Assembly (NCBI RefSeq): GCF_009856605.1
Contig: NZ_CP047242.1
Coordinates: forward strand, 2,168,001-2,232,000
Direction: 5' to 3'
DNA from: Trichormus variabilis 0441
GTDB lineage: Bacteria > Cyanobacteriota > Cyanobacteriia > Cyanobacteriales > Nostocaceae
Length of the DNA stretch: 64,000 bases
The notes under the pieces were generated by a model that saw only the letters and a program-made list of their open reading frames with translations, had not been told where the DNA came from and did not search any database. Position numbers and translations under genes: made by a program. This document shows, piece by piece, positions 16,971 through 27,472 of the stretch (positions are counted from its first letter, which is position 1; the number at the start of each line of letters is the position of its first letter).

Positions 16971-18665
16971 ATGCTGCGATTAGAACATATTAGTAAAATT
17001 TATCCTACAGGCGAAGTTCTCAAAGATATCAACTGGGAAGTGAAACCAGGCGATCGCATTGGTTTAGTCGGTGTCAACGGTGCGGGAAAATCAACTCAGC
17101 TAAAAATTATTACTGGGGAGATAGAACCGACGGCTGGGGAAATTATTCGTCCTGCTAGCCTGCACATAGCCTATCTTAACCAAGAGTTTGAGGTAGATCC
17201 AAGCCGCACCGTCAGAGAAGAATTTTGGACTGTATTTAAGGAAGCTAACCAAGTACAGTTAGCTTTAACCCAAGTGCAACATGATATGCAAACAGCGACT
17301 CCAGAGGAACTGGATAAGCTAATCGACAAATTGGATCGTTTGCAGCGTCAGTTTGAAGGTTTGGATGGCTATGGTTTGGAAGCACGCATAGGGAAGATTC
17401 TCCCAGAAATGGGATTTGAGCAAGAAGATGGCGATCGCCTCGTCAGCGCTTTCTCTGGTGGCTGGCAAATGCGGATGAGTTTGGGGAAGATTCTTCTGCA
17501 AGCACCAGATATCTTACTGCTGGACGAACCGACTAACCACTTAGATTTAGAAACTATTGAGTGGTTAGAAAATTATCTGAAAAAGCTAACCACACCGATG
17601 GTCATAGTCTCCCATGACCGGGAGTTCCTTGACCGCCTCTGCACCCAAATTGTGGAAACTGAACGCGGTGTTTCTAGTACTTACCTTGGTAACTACACAT
17701 CGTATCTAGAACAAAAAGCCGAAAGCCAACTAGCACAATTGAGTGCTTACGAACGCCAGCAGAAAGAAATCGAGAAACAGCAAGCATTTGTTGATAGATT
17801 CCGCGCCAGTGCTACCCGCAGCACTCAAGCCAAAAGCCGAGAGAAGCAACTAGATAAAATCGAACGCATCGAAGCGCCTGTGGCTGGTGTAAGAACCTTG
17901 CATTTCCGCTTTCCCCCCGCACCCCGTAGTGGACGTGAGGTAGTGAAAATCAAGGATTTAACTCATACCTACGATGATAAGATTTTGTTCTTGGGTGCGA
18001 ACCTCTTAATTGAAAGAGGCGATCGCATCGCTTTCTTAGGCCCCAACGGTGCAGGTAAATCTACCCTGTTGCGGATAATTATGGGTTTAGAACCACCTAC
18101 AGAAGGTAGCGTGGGTATAGGGGAACACGGTGTGATTCCTGGTTACTTTGAGCAAAATCAAGCCGAAGCTTTGGACTTGAAAAAAACTGTTATGGAAACT
18201 ATCCATGATGAAGTCCCTGACTGGAAAAATGAAGAAGTCCGCACGCTTTTGGGTAAGTTTCTGTTTACGGGAGACACCGTATTTAAACAAGTAGAAGCAT
18301 TGAGTGGTGGAGAAAAGGCGCGACTAGCATTAGCGAAAATGCTTTTACGTCCTGCCAACTTAATTATTCTCGATGAGCCTACTAACCACCTAGATATTCC
18401 CGCAAAAGAAATGCTGGAAGAAGCACTACGAAATTATGATGGTACGGCGATAGTAGTTTCTCACGACCGTTATTTTATTTCTCAAGTAGCCAACAAAATT
18501 GTTGAAATTCGGGATGGTGAATTCCGAGTTTATCTAGGTGATTACCACTATTATTTGGATAAAATCGCTGAGGAAAAAGAAACGGCAAGGTTAGAGGCGA
18601 TCGCTGCTGAAAAAGCTGCGAAAAAAGCCGCTAAATCAGCTAAATCTTCCGCTAAGAAGAAGTAA
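16971..18665 (+). CDS. ABC-F family ATP-binding protein
   Basis: The 564-residue product contains two ABC ATPase domains and no membrane segments, the layout of ABC-F proteins, which act on the ribosome (EttA/Uup-like translation factors or antibiotic protection). Visible are Walker A motifs GVNGAGKST (about residue 37) and GPNGAGKST (about 354), signatures SGGWQM and LSGGEKARLALAKMLL, and Walker B LLLDEPTNHLDLE and IILDEPTNHLDIP, separated by a charged helical linker. The tail is Ala/Lys-rich. Start is ATG 16971 after GAGAGAA; a TTG one codon earlier is unlikely. Confidence 0.92.
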   Translation: MLRLEHISKIYPTGEVLKDINWEVKPGDRIGLVGVNGAGKSTQLKIITGEIEPTAGEIIRPASLHIAYLNQEFEVDPSRTVREEFWTVFKEANQVQLALTQVQHDMQTATPEELDKLIDKLDRLQRQFEGLDGYGLEARIGKILPEMGFEQEDGDRLVSAFSGGWQMRMSLGKILLQAPDILLLDEPTNHLDLETIEWLENYLKKLTTPMVIVSHDREFLDRLCTQIVETERGVSSTYLGNYTSYLEQKAESQLAQLSAYERQQKEIEKQQAFVDRFRASATRSTQAKSREKQLDKIERIEAPVAGVRTLHFRFPPAPRSGREVVKIKDLTHTYDDKILFLGANLLIERGDRIAFLGPNGAGKSTLLRIIMGLEPPTEGSVGIGEHGVIPGYFEQNQAEALDLKKTVMETIHDEVPDWKNEEVRTLLGKFLFTGDTVFKQVEALSGGEKARLALAKMLLRPANLIILDEPTNHLDIPAKEMLEEALRNYDGTAIVVSHDRYFISQVANKIVEIRDGEFRVYLGDYHYYLDKIAEEKETARLEAIAAEKAAKKAAKSAKSSAKKK

Positions 18666-18687
18666 AATATTTCATTGATTGTTCATC

Positions 18688-18740
18688 GGTAATTGGTAAT
18701 ACGTGATTTTTCTTCGCAATTACCAATTACCAATTACCAC
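18688..18740 (+). repeat. Inverted heptamer repeats after the ABC-F gene
   Basis: GGTAATTGGTAAT (18688-18700) can pair with the multiple ATTACCAATTACC copies at 18718-18738 to give a 13-bp AT-rich stem. Repeat unit is AATTACC (7 nt). It may serve as a transcription end for the ABC-F gene, but there is no clean T-tract. The remaining gap to gpmI is otherwise featureless. Confidence 0.6.
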
Positions 18741-18911
18741 TGCGATTATTAGTGTTTATCACAAAATATATTCAACAGTTACTAAGGTTAAAGAAAATCT
18801 AAAAAAAATGGATTTTTGTCATCAGAAAAGTTAATAAGCAGAAATTCACTTGCAGTGACGGGTAGCAGTGGTATCATTCGGGTATTACAAAAAGTAAAGG
18901 GCAATTTTATT

Positions 18912-20513
18912 ATGACCAAAGCACCTGTTGCTCCTGTGGTGCTAGTCATTTTAGACGGATGGGGCTACTGCGAGGAGACGCGAGGAAATGCTATTGCTGC
19001 CGCCAAAACTCCGGTTATGGAAAGCTTATGGACGGCTTACCCGCATACCCTCATCCACACATCAGGGAAAGCCGTAGGATTGCCAGAAGGTCAAATGGGT
19101 AACTCAGAAGTTGGTCATTTGAACATTGGTGCTGGGCGAGTCGTGCCACAGGAATTGGTACGAATCTCCGATGCCGTGGAGGATGGTTCTATCCTCAGCA
19201 ACTCAGCTCTTGTCAAAATTTGCCAGGAAGTTCGCAACCGGAATGGCAAGCTACATTTAGTAGGGCTTTGTTCTGAGGGGGGTGTACACTCGCATATCAC
19301 CCATCTATTCGGACTACTTGACTTAGCCAAAGAACAGCGAATTTCTGAAGTTTGTATTCATGCCATTACTGATGGTCGTGACACCGCACCAACTGATGGT
19401 ATAAACGCAATATCAGCCTTGGAAGACTACATCAATCATGTAGGAATTGGGCGTATTGTTACTGTTAGTGGTCGTTACTACGCGATGGATCGCGATCGCC
19501 GTTGGGATCGAATACAACGTGCATACGATGTGATGACCCAAGACGGTGCGGGTGATGGACGTAAGGCTGTTGATGTCTTGCAAGCATCCTATGCGGAAGG
19601 GGTGAATGATGAGTTTATCGTTCCCGTGCGAATTGCTCCTGGTACTGTCGAGTCAGGAGATGGGGTGATATTCTTTAATTTCCGTCCAGACCGTTCTAGA
19701 CAGCTGACTCAAGCTTTTGTCAGCCCTGAATTTACAGGTTTTGCCAGACAGCAAATCAAACCACTGTCTTTTGTCACATTTACCCAATACGATTCTGATT
19801 TATCAGTATCTGTAGCCTTTGAGCCACAGAACTTAACCAATATTCTGGGTGAAGTCATCGCCAATCAGGGTTTAAATCAGTTTCGTACCGCCGAAACCGA
19901 AAAATATGCCCATGTCACCTATTTCTTCAACGGTGGCTTAGAAGAACCTTTTGCTGGGGAAGACAGGGAACTTGTCAGCAGTCCAATGGTAGCGACTTAC
20001 GACAAAGCCCCAGCCATGTCAGCAACCGCAGTTACCGATACAGCGATCGCCGCAATTCAAAAGGGTATCTATTCCTTAATTGTAATTAACTATGCCAACC
20101 CAGATATGGTAGGGCATACTGGTCAAATAGAACCCACAATACAGGCTATTGAAACAGTTGATCGCTGTTTGGGTCGTTTGTTAGAAGGTGTGAGCAAAGC
20201 CGGGGGAACAACAATTATTACCGCCGATCACGGCAACGCCGAGTATATGCTAGATGAAGCAGGTAATTCTTGGACAGCTCACACAACTAACCCAGTCCCC
20301 TTAATTTTAGTGGAAGGCGAAAAAGTTAAAATCCCTGGATATGGTACAAACGTCGAACTACGTAGCGACGGCAAACTAGCCGACATTGCACCCACAATCC
20401 TCGATATTTTACAGTTACCCCAACCACCAGAAATGACAGGGCGATCGCTCTTGCAACCAGCAGAATATGATGTGCAGAGTCCTCGTACTCGTATCCCTGT
20501 AGGTCTTAATTAA
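18912..20513 (+). CDS. gpmI: 2,3-bisphosphoglycerate-independent phosphoglycerate mutase
   Basis: Interconverts 3- and 2-phosphoglycerate using two metal ions (Mn). The 533-residue product starts MTKAPVAPVVLVILDGWGYC, with the metal-binding DGWG and the catalytic-serine segment MGNSEVGHLNIGAGR (Ser about residue 65); the second metal cluster is seen in ITADHGNAEYM and the final WTAHTTNPVP histidine. I start at ATG 18912 preceded by AAAGGG; the longer frame from 18816 adds 32 residues of unlikely sequence. Confidence 0.95.
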   Translation: MTKAPVAPVVLVILDGWGYCEETRGNAIAAAKTPVMESLWTAYPHTLIHTSGKAVGLPEGQMGNSEVGHLNIGAGRVVPQELVRISDAVEDGSILSNSALVKICQEVRNRNGKLHLVGLCSEGGVHSHITHLFGLLDLAKEQRISEVCIHAITDGRDTAPTDGINAISALEDYINHVGIGRIVTVSGRYYAMDRDRRWDRIQRAYDVMTQDGAGDGRKAVDVLQASYAEGVNDEFIVPVRIAPGTVESGDGVIFFNFRPDRSRQLTQAFVSPEFTGFARQQIKPLSFVTFTQYDSDLSVSVAFEPQNLTNILGEVIANQGLNQFRTAETEKYAHVTYFFNGGLEEPFAGEDRELVSSPMVATYDKAPAMSATAVTDTAIAAIQKGIYSLIVINYANPDMVGHTGQIEPTIQAIETVDRCLGRLLEGVSKAGGTTIITADHGNAEYMLDEAGNSWTAHTTNPVPLILVEGEKVKIPGYGTNVELRSDGKLADIAPTILDILQLPQPPEMTGRSLLQPAEYDVQSPRTRIPVGLN

Positions 20514-20516
20514 GCT

Positions 20517-20558
20517 ATGAGAGAATAGTTAACTGTTAACCGTCAACTGTTCTCTCAT
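20517..20558 (+). terminator. Long hairpin between gpmI and secG
   Basis: ATGAGAGAATAGTT (20517-20530) pairs with AACTGTTCTCTCAT (20545-20558) over 14 bp with one wobble. It begins 4 nt after the gpmI stop. A T6 run comes only later (20572-20577), so it may be a processing or attenuation hairpin rather than a textbook terminator. Confidence 0.55.
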
Positions 20559-20605
20559 CAGCAAACCCTCCTTTTTTGAAACTTGTTATAAAAGAGATTG
20601 CTACC

Positions 20606-20839
20606 ATGACAGTTACTAGTATTGTGCAAGCTATTTGGGCGCTTTCCGCCGTTGGTCTGATTGTCTTAGTTTTGCTCCATAGCCCCAAAGGTGATGGAAT
20701 TGGAGCGATCGGCGGACAAGCCCAGCTATTTAGCAGCACCAAAAGCGCCGAAAATACCTTAAACCGTGTTACCTGGGCATTGACAGTCACATTTCTGGGT
20801 TTAACAGTGGTTTTAAGTGCCGGCTGGCTACCTAAATAA
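20606..20839 (+). CDS. secG: Preprotein translocase subunit SecG
   Basis: SecG assists SecYE translocation. The 77-residue product has two membrane helices (SIVQAIWALSAVGLIVLVLL, and the C-terminal ALTVTFLGLTVVLSAGWL) flanking the SecG loop HSPKGDGIGAIGGQAQLF. Start is ATG 20606; the frame from 20576 lacks homology upstream. It follows gpmI as in other cyanobacteria as far as I recall. Confidence 0.93.
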   Translation: MTVTSIVQAIWALSAVGLIVLVLLHSPKGDGIGAIGGQAQLFSSTKSAENTLNRVTWALTVTFLGLTVVLSAGWLPK

Positions 20840-20859
20840 AATTACAGGGAGATAGGTAT

Positions 20860-21624
20860 ATGGGGAATAAAATTCAACACCCAAAACCTAACACCCTCAA
20901 GAATTTTCGATCAAAGCACTTACTAGCAGCTCTGGCATTATTTATAGGTACAGGGCTGCTCATTATTTTAACTAGCCTCCAACTTAGTAACGCCAACCCT
21001 TCATCCCCATCACCTCTCAAACCCCATCCTCTACCGTCTACCCTCGCACAATGGCAAGACAGCACCAATAGCGGTGATTACTTTTCTCAAGTTACAACTA
21101 CTGATGTCGGTTATTTAGTGTGGTCACAATTTCCCGTGCGAGTTCATATCAAAAGACCACAACTAATGAACGCACAACAGGCACAAACATGGGTTGATAA
21201 TGTTTTCACAACTGTGCAGGAATGGGCTAATTATTTGCCTTTGGTAATTGTAGAACAGACTGAAGTTGCCGATATTACCATTGAGCGCAAAACCCCACCT
21301 TTAGAAATAGGTAAAGATAAAATCCCCCGCGCCCGTTCTGCTCTCACCCGCTACGAATTATATACAAAGAATAATGTCTTATCACACCGCTTTACTATCC
21401 TATTGAGTCCTACCCAAACAGGTAACTATCTCCTAGCCGCAGCCCGCCACGAACTCGGTCACGCTTTGGGAATTTGGGGGCATAGTTCCTTACCAACCGA
21501 TGCTTTATATTTTTCCCAAGTCCGCAACCCACAGCCAATTTCTCCCAGAGATGTCAATACTTTGAAGCGAGTTTATCAACAACCAACTAGTTTGGGTTGG
21601 GCTTTAGAAATTGCTCAAAAATAA
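20860..21624 (+). CDS. Membrane-anchored matrixin-like zinc metalloprotease
   Basis: The 254-residue product has an N-terminal hydrophobic helix (residues about 20-42, signal anchor or signal peptide), a Pro/Ser-rich spacer, and a catalytic core with HELGHALGIWGHS (His197, His201, His207; Glu198), the HExxHxxGxxH motif of metzincins such as matrixins. A Met-turn is not obvious downstream, where LYFSQVRNPQPISPRDVNTL follows. It is expected to act outside the cytoplasm. Start is ATG 20860, 20 nt after secG. Substrate unknown. Confidence 0.8.
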   Translation: MGNKIQHPKPNTLKNFRSKHLLAALALFIGTGLLIILTSLQLSNANPSSPSPLKPHPLPSTLAQWQDSTNSGDYFSQVTTTDVGYLVWSQFPVRVHIKRPQLMNAQQAQTWVDNVFTTVQEWANYLPLVIVEQTEVADITIERKTPPLEIGKDKIPRARSALTRYELYTKNNVLSHRFTILLSPTQTGNYLLAAARHELGHALGIWGHSSLPTDALYFSQVRNPQPISPRDVNTLKRVYQQPTSLGWALEIAQK

Positions 21625-21662
21625 TATATTTTGTATTTATTTAGATTTTTTTTCTGCTTCCA

Positions 21663-22289
21663 TTACTCAATCACACAGTGAAAAATTTGTTCAACCTTTA
21701 GATTTAAATTTGAGAATGTTGGGGATTCTATACGGTCATCTCCTCTAAATTGCTTACCGCGATATTCCCCTTCATCACTTAAAGAGTAAATTGTAATTGT
21801 TGGTTGTTTAGGGTCACCTATTAACTCCTTACTACCCAAAGCTGCATAATCCACAATCCAATATTCTTGGATACCCATCTCCTCATAGTCAGCCAATTTT
21901 TTATGATAATCATCTCTCCAATTCGTACTAACAACTTCAATTACTAATGGGATTGAATCTGGGTGACTAAGGATTGATTGTTTTTCCCACAATGCTTCAT
22001 TGATCAAGTTAGAAAAATTGATTAATAAAACATCTGGATAGTAACCTGATGTTCTATTCTCTGGCTTGACTGTAGCATTTTTAGGTATACCGTAATTAAG
22101 TTTGAGACGGAGACACTCATAGCCTAGAATCATTGTTAAAAATGCCACTATTTGCTCATGTTGTCCTAGTGGTGGCGGCATTTGAATAATATTTCCATCG
22201 TGTAATTCATAACGAATGTTTTCTGGTTGTGTTACCAAAAAATCTAAAAATTCATCAAATGTAAATAATTTTTGTAGAGAAGATGTCAT
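21663..22289 (-). CDS. Uma2 family (DUF820) restriction-endonuclease-like protein
   Basis: The 208-residue product matches the Uma2/DUF820 family very abundant in filamentous cyanobacteria, with a PD-(D/E)XK fold: GYYPDVLLINF supplies the Asp, PLVIEVVSTNWRDDYHKKLADYEEMGI the E-x-K-like continuation and Lys, then EYWIVDY. Biological role of the family is unresolved. Start ATG is at 22289 and the gene lies 31 nt after the downstream end of the glycosyltransferase on the same strand, so it may be co-transcribed with it. Confidence 0.85.
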   Translation of the reverse strand: MTSSLQKLFTFDEFLDFLVTQPENIRYELHDGNIIQMPPPLGQHEQIVAFLTMILGYECLRLKLNYGIPKNATVKPENRTSGYYPDVLLINFSNLINEALWEKQSILSHPDSIPLVIEVVSTNWRDDYHKKLADYEEMGIQEYWIVDYAALGSKELIGDPKQPTITIYSLSDEGEYRGKQFRGDDRIESPTFSNLNLKVEQIFHCVIE

Positions 22290-22320
22290 TGCTTCTAAGT
22301 TGGTTCAGGTATGGAATTTC

Positions 22321-23469
22321 TTAAGCTCCCCAACTGAGTTTTACTGGTTGCTGTGCTAAAACTTCACGATAAAGTTCTTCTAAATGAGTAATGTTCTTAT
22401 CTAGTGTGTAGCGTTCTTCTACCCGCTTTCTGGCTTTTTGTCCCAATACGGTTGTTAACTCTGGATGGTCTTGGAATAGTGGTAAAAGGGTGCGTAATTG
22501 CGATCGCACAGTTTTGGTATTCATAACTACACCAGCCCCTTTCTCTAAAACTTCGCCATCTGCACCCACATCGGTTGCTAAACAAGCGAGTCCACAAGCC
22601 ATACCCTCTAACAGCGATAAGGATAAACCCTCAACTAGAGAAGGTAAAATAAATACATCTGCACCTTGAAGAATTTGTATGCGTCGGTCTTCGTCAGCGA
22701 CAAATCCCAACCAGATAATGCCATACTCAGAACCATAAAAGGGTTCTAAAGTAGCTCTCAGAGGCCCATCCCCCACCATTAATAACTTACTATCAGCCCC
22801 CATATTAGCTTGCTTCCAAGCTCTTAACAGGGATTCTACATTTTTCTCTGGGGCGATTCTTCCTTGGTAGACAAACAATCGTTCCGCTTGAAATTCTGTT
22901 TTCACCGCAGAAGACCCAGGGGAGTATTTGCTGGTATCCACACCATTGGGGATAACTGCGATATTTTTCTCCCGCACACCCATACTTGCTAATAGTTCTC
23001 GCTGAATTTGGGAAAAGACAATGACGCGATCGTAGTTACCCAAAAAAGGAGCGTATAGTTGATAAGCTAGAAGTTGTGTTCCTGATATCAGTTTTGCGCC
23101 TTTGCCTGCAAATGGAGTGTGAAATGTGGCAATTAGGGGCAAATTCAGTTGATCACAAATTTCTGGTAGAAAAAAGTCCAGGGGAGATAAAGTCAGAGAC
23201 GCATGGACAATATCTGGCTTGATTTCCCGCAACGAATCAGTTAAAACCTTAGTTGCTTTGAACGTTGGAATTGTGTAGACCTGAGACTTATAAATGAAGG
23301 GTAGAGGAACTTCTTGGAATTTCGGCCAGTTGTCAGGTTCAGTTTCTTCTTGAGCAAAGTGGAGAAAACTGACTTCATGTCCCCTGTCTAGCAAGGCGTT
23401 TGTAACTTCTCTACTGTAAGTGACATTGCCACAAAAGGGTGATTTTTTTCCAATCCAAGCTATACGCAT
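22321..23469 (-). CDS. Glycosyltransferase, GT4 family (GT-B fold)
   Basis: The 382-residue product begins MRIAWIGKKSPFCGNVTYSR, with a glycine-rich N-terminal Rossmann start, and has the GT4 donor-binding region: VIPNGVDTSKYSPG, FVYQGRIAPEKNVESLLRAW, LMVGDGPLR and the EX7E-type patch FILPSLVEGLSLSLLEGMACG. It is predicted cytoplasmic or membrane-associated and transfers a sugar from a nucleotide donor to an unknown lipid or polysaccharide acceptor. Nearest neighbours give no pathway context. Confidence 0.88.
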   Translation of the reverse strand: MRIAWIGKKSPFCGNVTYSREVTNALLDRGHEVSFLHFAQEETEPDNWPKFQEVPLPFIYKSQVYTIPTFKATKVLTDSLREIKPDIVHASLTLSPLDFFLPEICDQLNLPLIATFHTPFAGKGAKLISGTQLLAYQLYAPFLGNYDRVIVFSQIQRELLASMGVREKNIAVIPNGVDTSKYSPGSSAVKTEFQAERLFVYQGRIAPEKNVESLLRAWKQANMGADSKLLMVGDGPLRATLEPFYGSEYGIIWLGFVADEDRRIQILQGADVFILPSLVEGLSLSLLEGMACGLACLATDVGADGEVLEKGAGVVMNTKTVRSQLRTLLPLFQDHPELTTVLGQKARKRVEERYTLDKNITHLEELYREVLAQQPVKLSWGA

Positions 23470-23472
23470 TCT

Positions 23473-23598
23473 TTACCGGCTATCAGAAGAGCGTGATTGA
23501 TTATTTCTTGTGGTTTTTTGTTGTTTATCTTGTTGTACTTGCTGGCTATCTTGAAAAAGTGCGGTTAGCGGTAGCGGTTTTTGAGCCGCGTACTGAGT
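23473..23598 (-). pseudogene. Stop-to-stop frame, possible C-terminal remnant
   Basis: Directly upstream of the glycosyltransferase on the same strand there is an open frame without any ATG, reading TQYAAQKPLPLTALFQDSQQ and then a Gln/Lys/Ser-rich end, closed by TAA four bases before the glycosyltransferase ATG. The wording looks like the tail of a protein whose body is gone, but it is too short to assign. The rest of the gap to 23900 shows only AT-rich DNA and TTTAAA repeats. Confidence 0.25.
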
Positions 23599-23900
23599 TT
23601 AAAGATTAACCTTTAAACTCTAGTCTCTAAATGCCTCTTCCATATATTCATCGGTTTAAGCAGTTGATGATGACTACTAAGTATATATCTTCACTTTTAA
23701 CCAGTTCAAAAGCTAAGTTTTAGGTTGGCTAAACCAGATAATCTATAAGCTTAATTTGTCTTTTGGTTGTAGATGTACATTACACTCACAACCAATTATC
23801 CTGGCTCATCTCCAATTGATTCCCAGCAAGGTTTTAATAAATTTTCTGCACTCAGTTTAGCATGAAAGCAAAATCTATAATTAACCCCAAAATTAGGGAA

Positions 23901-25535
23901 TTAATCACGAGAGTTATACCAAGTTAAGATACCTCCGGAAAATACGATCGCCGCTAATCCCAAAAAGACAGCTTGTAATCCTACAAAGGTTTCTGCCACA
24001 CCTGCTAACGCCAAAGGTAGGGACAGAGCAATATTAATCACATTATTTTGCAGACCGAATACTTTACCACGCATTTCGGGCAAGGTTTCTGTTTGGATGG
24101 CTGTCTGCATGGGTATACCGATTAAAGAGCCAAAAATACCCAAGGATGTTACTAAAAGTAACACCAATCCTAGTTGTGTCGTGAAGATAGAAAGACCAAC
24201 TAAGGATGCTGCCATACCTAAACAACCACACAGGCTCAGTTGAGTATAGGAGAAGCGTTGACCAAACTGACCCAAAATTGTCGCGCCAGCTGCAATACCA
24301 ACGCCACCAGCCGCCAGTAAAAAACCGAATTGGGAAGCTTTGATATTAGGAATAATTTCTGCCATGCGTACTGCTAAAACAGTTAAGGCGGCAAAGACAG
24401 AAAATAAAATCATTAATTGTAATAGAGCATTACGGACGCGGTAGTTTTCTTTGAGGTAACGTAAACCATCGCGTAAGTCTGAAAATACGTGGGGAAATTC
24501 TGTTTCTGGTGCGTGGGTTTTTTCGTGAGTTACCAACAACAGCAAAATTATACTGGCGATCGCATAACTACCACCAACCAAAAGTTCTTTGCCAAAGCCA
24601 TTATTACCCCCTAGTTGCGACCAAATACCATCGGCAACTGCCAGTAGTGGTTCTCCCACAGCAAAACCCACTATCACCGAAGCCATCATTGTGGTTGTGT
24701 ATAGTGAATTAGCCGAAAGTAAATCCTGTTCTTTCACCACCAGGGGAATTGCGGCTTGTTCTGCTGGGGCAAAAAACTGTGTTAGTGTGGACACCAAAAA
24801 TGTCACACCCAAAATGATGAGAAAACCTACTGGTAAAACTCCTATGGGTTGCCAATCATGAGTTAGCCACAGCAACAAAGGAATAGCTAAAACCAAAATA
24901 CCACGCCAGGCATTTGTCGCTACTAATACAGCTTTTTTTGACCACCTATCCACAAATACGCCAGCCACAGAACCGAACAACACTGCTGGTATGGTAAAAG
25001 CCATCATCAATGCTGACACCCAACCGCTAATACTTTGATTACTTGCCTGGAACTGAGTATTAATCAAGGCGATCATTAATACCAAATACACCTTATCTGC
25101 CAGTTGACAAAAGACTTGTCCACCCCACAGCGCTAAGAAATTGGGGTTTTTGAATACAGCTAAAAACCCTTGATGTTCAATATCTCCAGAGTTGGCTTCC
25201 CCACCAGAACCAGAGTCATCTGTTGTTGCTTCTGGAGTAGTAACTACTGGTACACTCTGCCCATGACCATTAAACTCTAATATCTTTAACGGCTCTGAGG
25301 ATGGTTTTTCTAGTTCATTGGGTAAATCGGTTTGGGGATTTTGCGAAATACCATTTTTCTCATTGGTAGGAACATCTTGGGGAGATGATTCCTGGCTATC
25401 TTTGTGATTGGGTACAGGATAGGGAACAGCACTTAAATGAGCCGGTGCTGTAGGATCTGATGCCCTATTCTGTCTTTTGGCGTGGCTTGGCGACAATGGC
25501 AGAATTTTTCTATCCAAATCAGACGGTTGCATCAT
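23901..25535 (-). CDS. MFS transporter with long charged N-terminal extension
   Basis: From residue about 120 the product shows about twelve hydrophobic segments with a major-facilitator loop pattern ([21 protein letters not shown] between helices 2 and 3). The first 120 or so residues are hydrophilic, Pro/Ser/Glu-rich and probably disordered. I place the start at ATG 25535 ([10 protein letters not shown]), giving about 544 residues; this ATG lies inside the 3' end of recO, with a 17-nt overlap implying coupling. The frame runs further to a TTG at 25559. Substrate unknown; related cyanobacterial proteins are annotated as generic MFS exporters. Confidence 0.82.
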
Positions 25536-26409
25536 GGTTGGCAGCAAAATAAGAGTCAATCAAAGTGGCGGAGCGAATAGGGCGACCTAAATGATACTGA
25601 GCATACTGACGCAAAATCTGCTCCACAGATAACCAGCTGGCATCACTGGTAGTGTTAATTTGCATTATCTCTGGTTGTGAGAGCTGTTGGAGCATCCCAA
25701 GTTCTACAGAATTTAACCGAGCAGAAATTACTGGTATTTCTTGCCGATGTACGACTGTTTGGTAAGCAGGAGTTACAGGATGAGGAAGTGACTTTTCTCT
25801 TGATTCTTTTTGAGCTTCTTTTCGCAAGCCTTCCCAAGCTTCCAAACAAACTATCCCCCCAGCCGCAATGCTAAAACCTACCCGCCAGTTGGGATCTACA
25901 AAATTAGGTGTTAGCAAGCGTTGAGTTAGACAACAAATTTGTACTTGTGGGGTAAGTCCAGCCAACGCTAAAAGGTGAAAAACTGCATGAGCTAAATAAG
26001 CGAGGACACCAAACGACTCTCCTTTGGGCAATTCTTCCAAGCGATGGAGATGTTCATTTAGTAATTCGTATAGTTCCTCTTGTGGTTGTTCACTTAAAGC
26101 CTGACAAAGAACTATTTCTGCTAGATATTGACTAGCAGCTAGCTTACCCAAATCTTTTGCCAGACCTGGATAAGTTTTGATGGTTTGAGCTTGAGTAATT
26201 TTATCAAGCGATCGCCCTTTCGCAATCAGTAGTTCATTGACTACAAACATCCCACTCCTACCGCCAAGGCTAGAGTTATATTTTCTTGACCCTGGAGCGA
26301 TCGCCCGAATCAAACCGAATTCCTGTGTCAAAATTGTCACTATTCTGTCTGATTCTCCCATTGCTTGGGCTTTCAGATTAATGCCAGTTGCTTTATAAGT
26401 TTTATTCAT
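25519..26409 (-). CDS. recO: DNA repair protein RecO
   Basis: RecO works with RecR/RecF to load RecA on single-stranded DNA. The 296-residue product shows the N-terminal OB-fold start ([37 protein letters not shown]) and the helical/zinc-ribbon C-terminal half. It starts at ATG 26409, and that ATG is embedded in the first unit of an upstream heptamer array. The 3' end overlaps the following MFS gene. Confidence 0.92.
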
Positions 26410-26451
26410 TAGTCATTGGTCATTAGTCGTTGGTCATTAGTCGTTAGTCAT
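26406..26451 (-). repeat. Heptamer array overlapping the recO start codon
   Basis: On + the units are TCATTAG, TCATTGG, TCATTAG, TCGTTGG, TCATTAG, TCGTTAG, TCAT; on the coding strand these read (C)TAATGA-type units and the first provides the recO ATG. A 14-bp higher-order period is visible. Confidence 0.85.
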
Positions 26452-26469
26452 CTCTTACAAAGTTCTGTT

Positions 26470-26531
26470 CGGAGGAAACCTCCGCTCAACGCCACTTGCT
26501 TTCCGACGCAGAGCGACAGGAACGCAGTGGC
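26470..26531. repeat. Structured interspersed repeat, copy 1 (41-bp element plus flanking hairpin)
   Basis: CGGAGG-AAA-CCTCCG (26470-26484) is a perfect hairpin. Next to it a 41-bp element (26491-26531) starts GCCACTTGCT and ends CGCAGTGGC, so the ends are inverted, and its core can fold as TTCC...GGAA with an inner CGC/GCG. A second copy with identical ends and a different core is at 60352-60392 in opposite orientation. Confidence 0.7.
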
Positions 26532-26601
26532 TCGACTTTGCGCTTAGTCATTGGTCGTTAGTGAAGACAAAGGGCAAATGACTTAGGACAAAAACAAATG
26601 A

Positions 26602-27282
26602 CTATTCAACTTTTTCCGGGTTATCTCGCTGGTGGATTAAATCGATACCACGAGACGTACCTAATCTAGTCGCACCCGCTAATATTAAGTCTAAGGCTTG
26701 ATTGAGGGTGCGAATCCCACCAGATGCCTTTATACCCACCCTTTCCCGTGTGATTTCTTTTAAAAGCCGCACATCTGCCACTGTAGCACCGCCATTCCAA
26801 CCTGTATTGGTTTTTAAGAATGTGGCTCCTGCATCCATTGCTATATCGGCCGCGATTTTTTTTTCTGCATCCGTCAGTAAGTTTGTTTCCAAAATTACTT
26901 TAACTACTTGTCCAGTCTCTTCGCAAATTTCGGCAATTTCCCGGTGTACTGCTTCCGTATTACCAGATTTCAAGCAGCCCAAATTGATGACTACATCTAG
27001 CTCTGTGGCTCCATTCTCCACCGCTTCCAGTGCCTCATACAACTTGACTGAGCGAGTCGTAGCCCCAGTAGGAAAACCAATTACCGTACAAACCTTAGGT
27101 TTCTTGCCGTGGAGAAATTCTGCTGCTTGTTTTACATAAGTAGGATACAAACAAACCGACGCAAAATTATATCTGTCTGCTTGTTCACACCATTGGTCAA
27201 CCTGCTCTGGAGTAGCCGTTGGCGTTAACAGGGCGTGATCGATAAATGGCGCAATATCAATGTTCGGATAGTCTGCTGCCAT
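26602..27282 (-). CDS. deoC: Deoxyribose-phosphate aldolase
   Basis: Class I aldolase cleaving 2-deoxyribose 5-phosphate to glyceraldehyde 3-phosphate and acetaldehyde. The 226-residue product has the Schiff-base lysine motif TFLKTNTGW and the second active-site lysine in [11 protein letters not shown], plus [15 protein letters not shown]. Start is ATG 27282. The TAG stop lies inside an ATGACTA heptamer (26598-26604). Confidence 0.94.
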   Translation of the reverse strand: MAADYPNIDIAPFIDHALLTPTATPEQVDQWCEQADRYNFASVCLYPTYVKQAAEFLHGKKPKVCTVIGFPTGATTRSVKLYEALEAVENGATELDVVINLGCLKSGNTEAVHREIAEICEETGQVVKVILETNLLTDAEKKIAADIAMDAGATFLKTNTGWNGGATVADVRLLKEITRERVGIKASGGIRTLNQALDLILAGATRLGTSRGIDLIHQRDNPEKVE

Positions 27283-27472
27283 TGTTGCCTTTTGTTAGTG
27301 ATTGATGATAAAGCTTTATAAAAAATTAATACCCTTTACATAAATTAAAGCACATCTGTTGCGAGTCTAGCTGGAAAAGTAGGTGTTCTTGAATTTTGTT
27401 TACCAAATCATTGAGTGTTAATAAAGCTACGCAAGTATTTTATTTAACTTGACAATGATTGGAGTTTCAGCA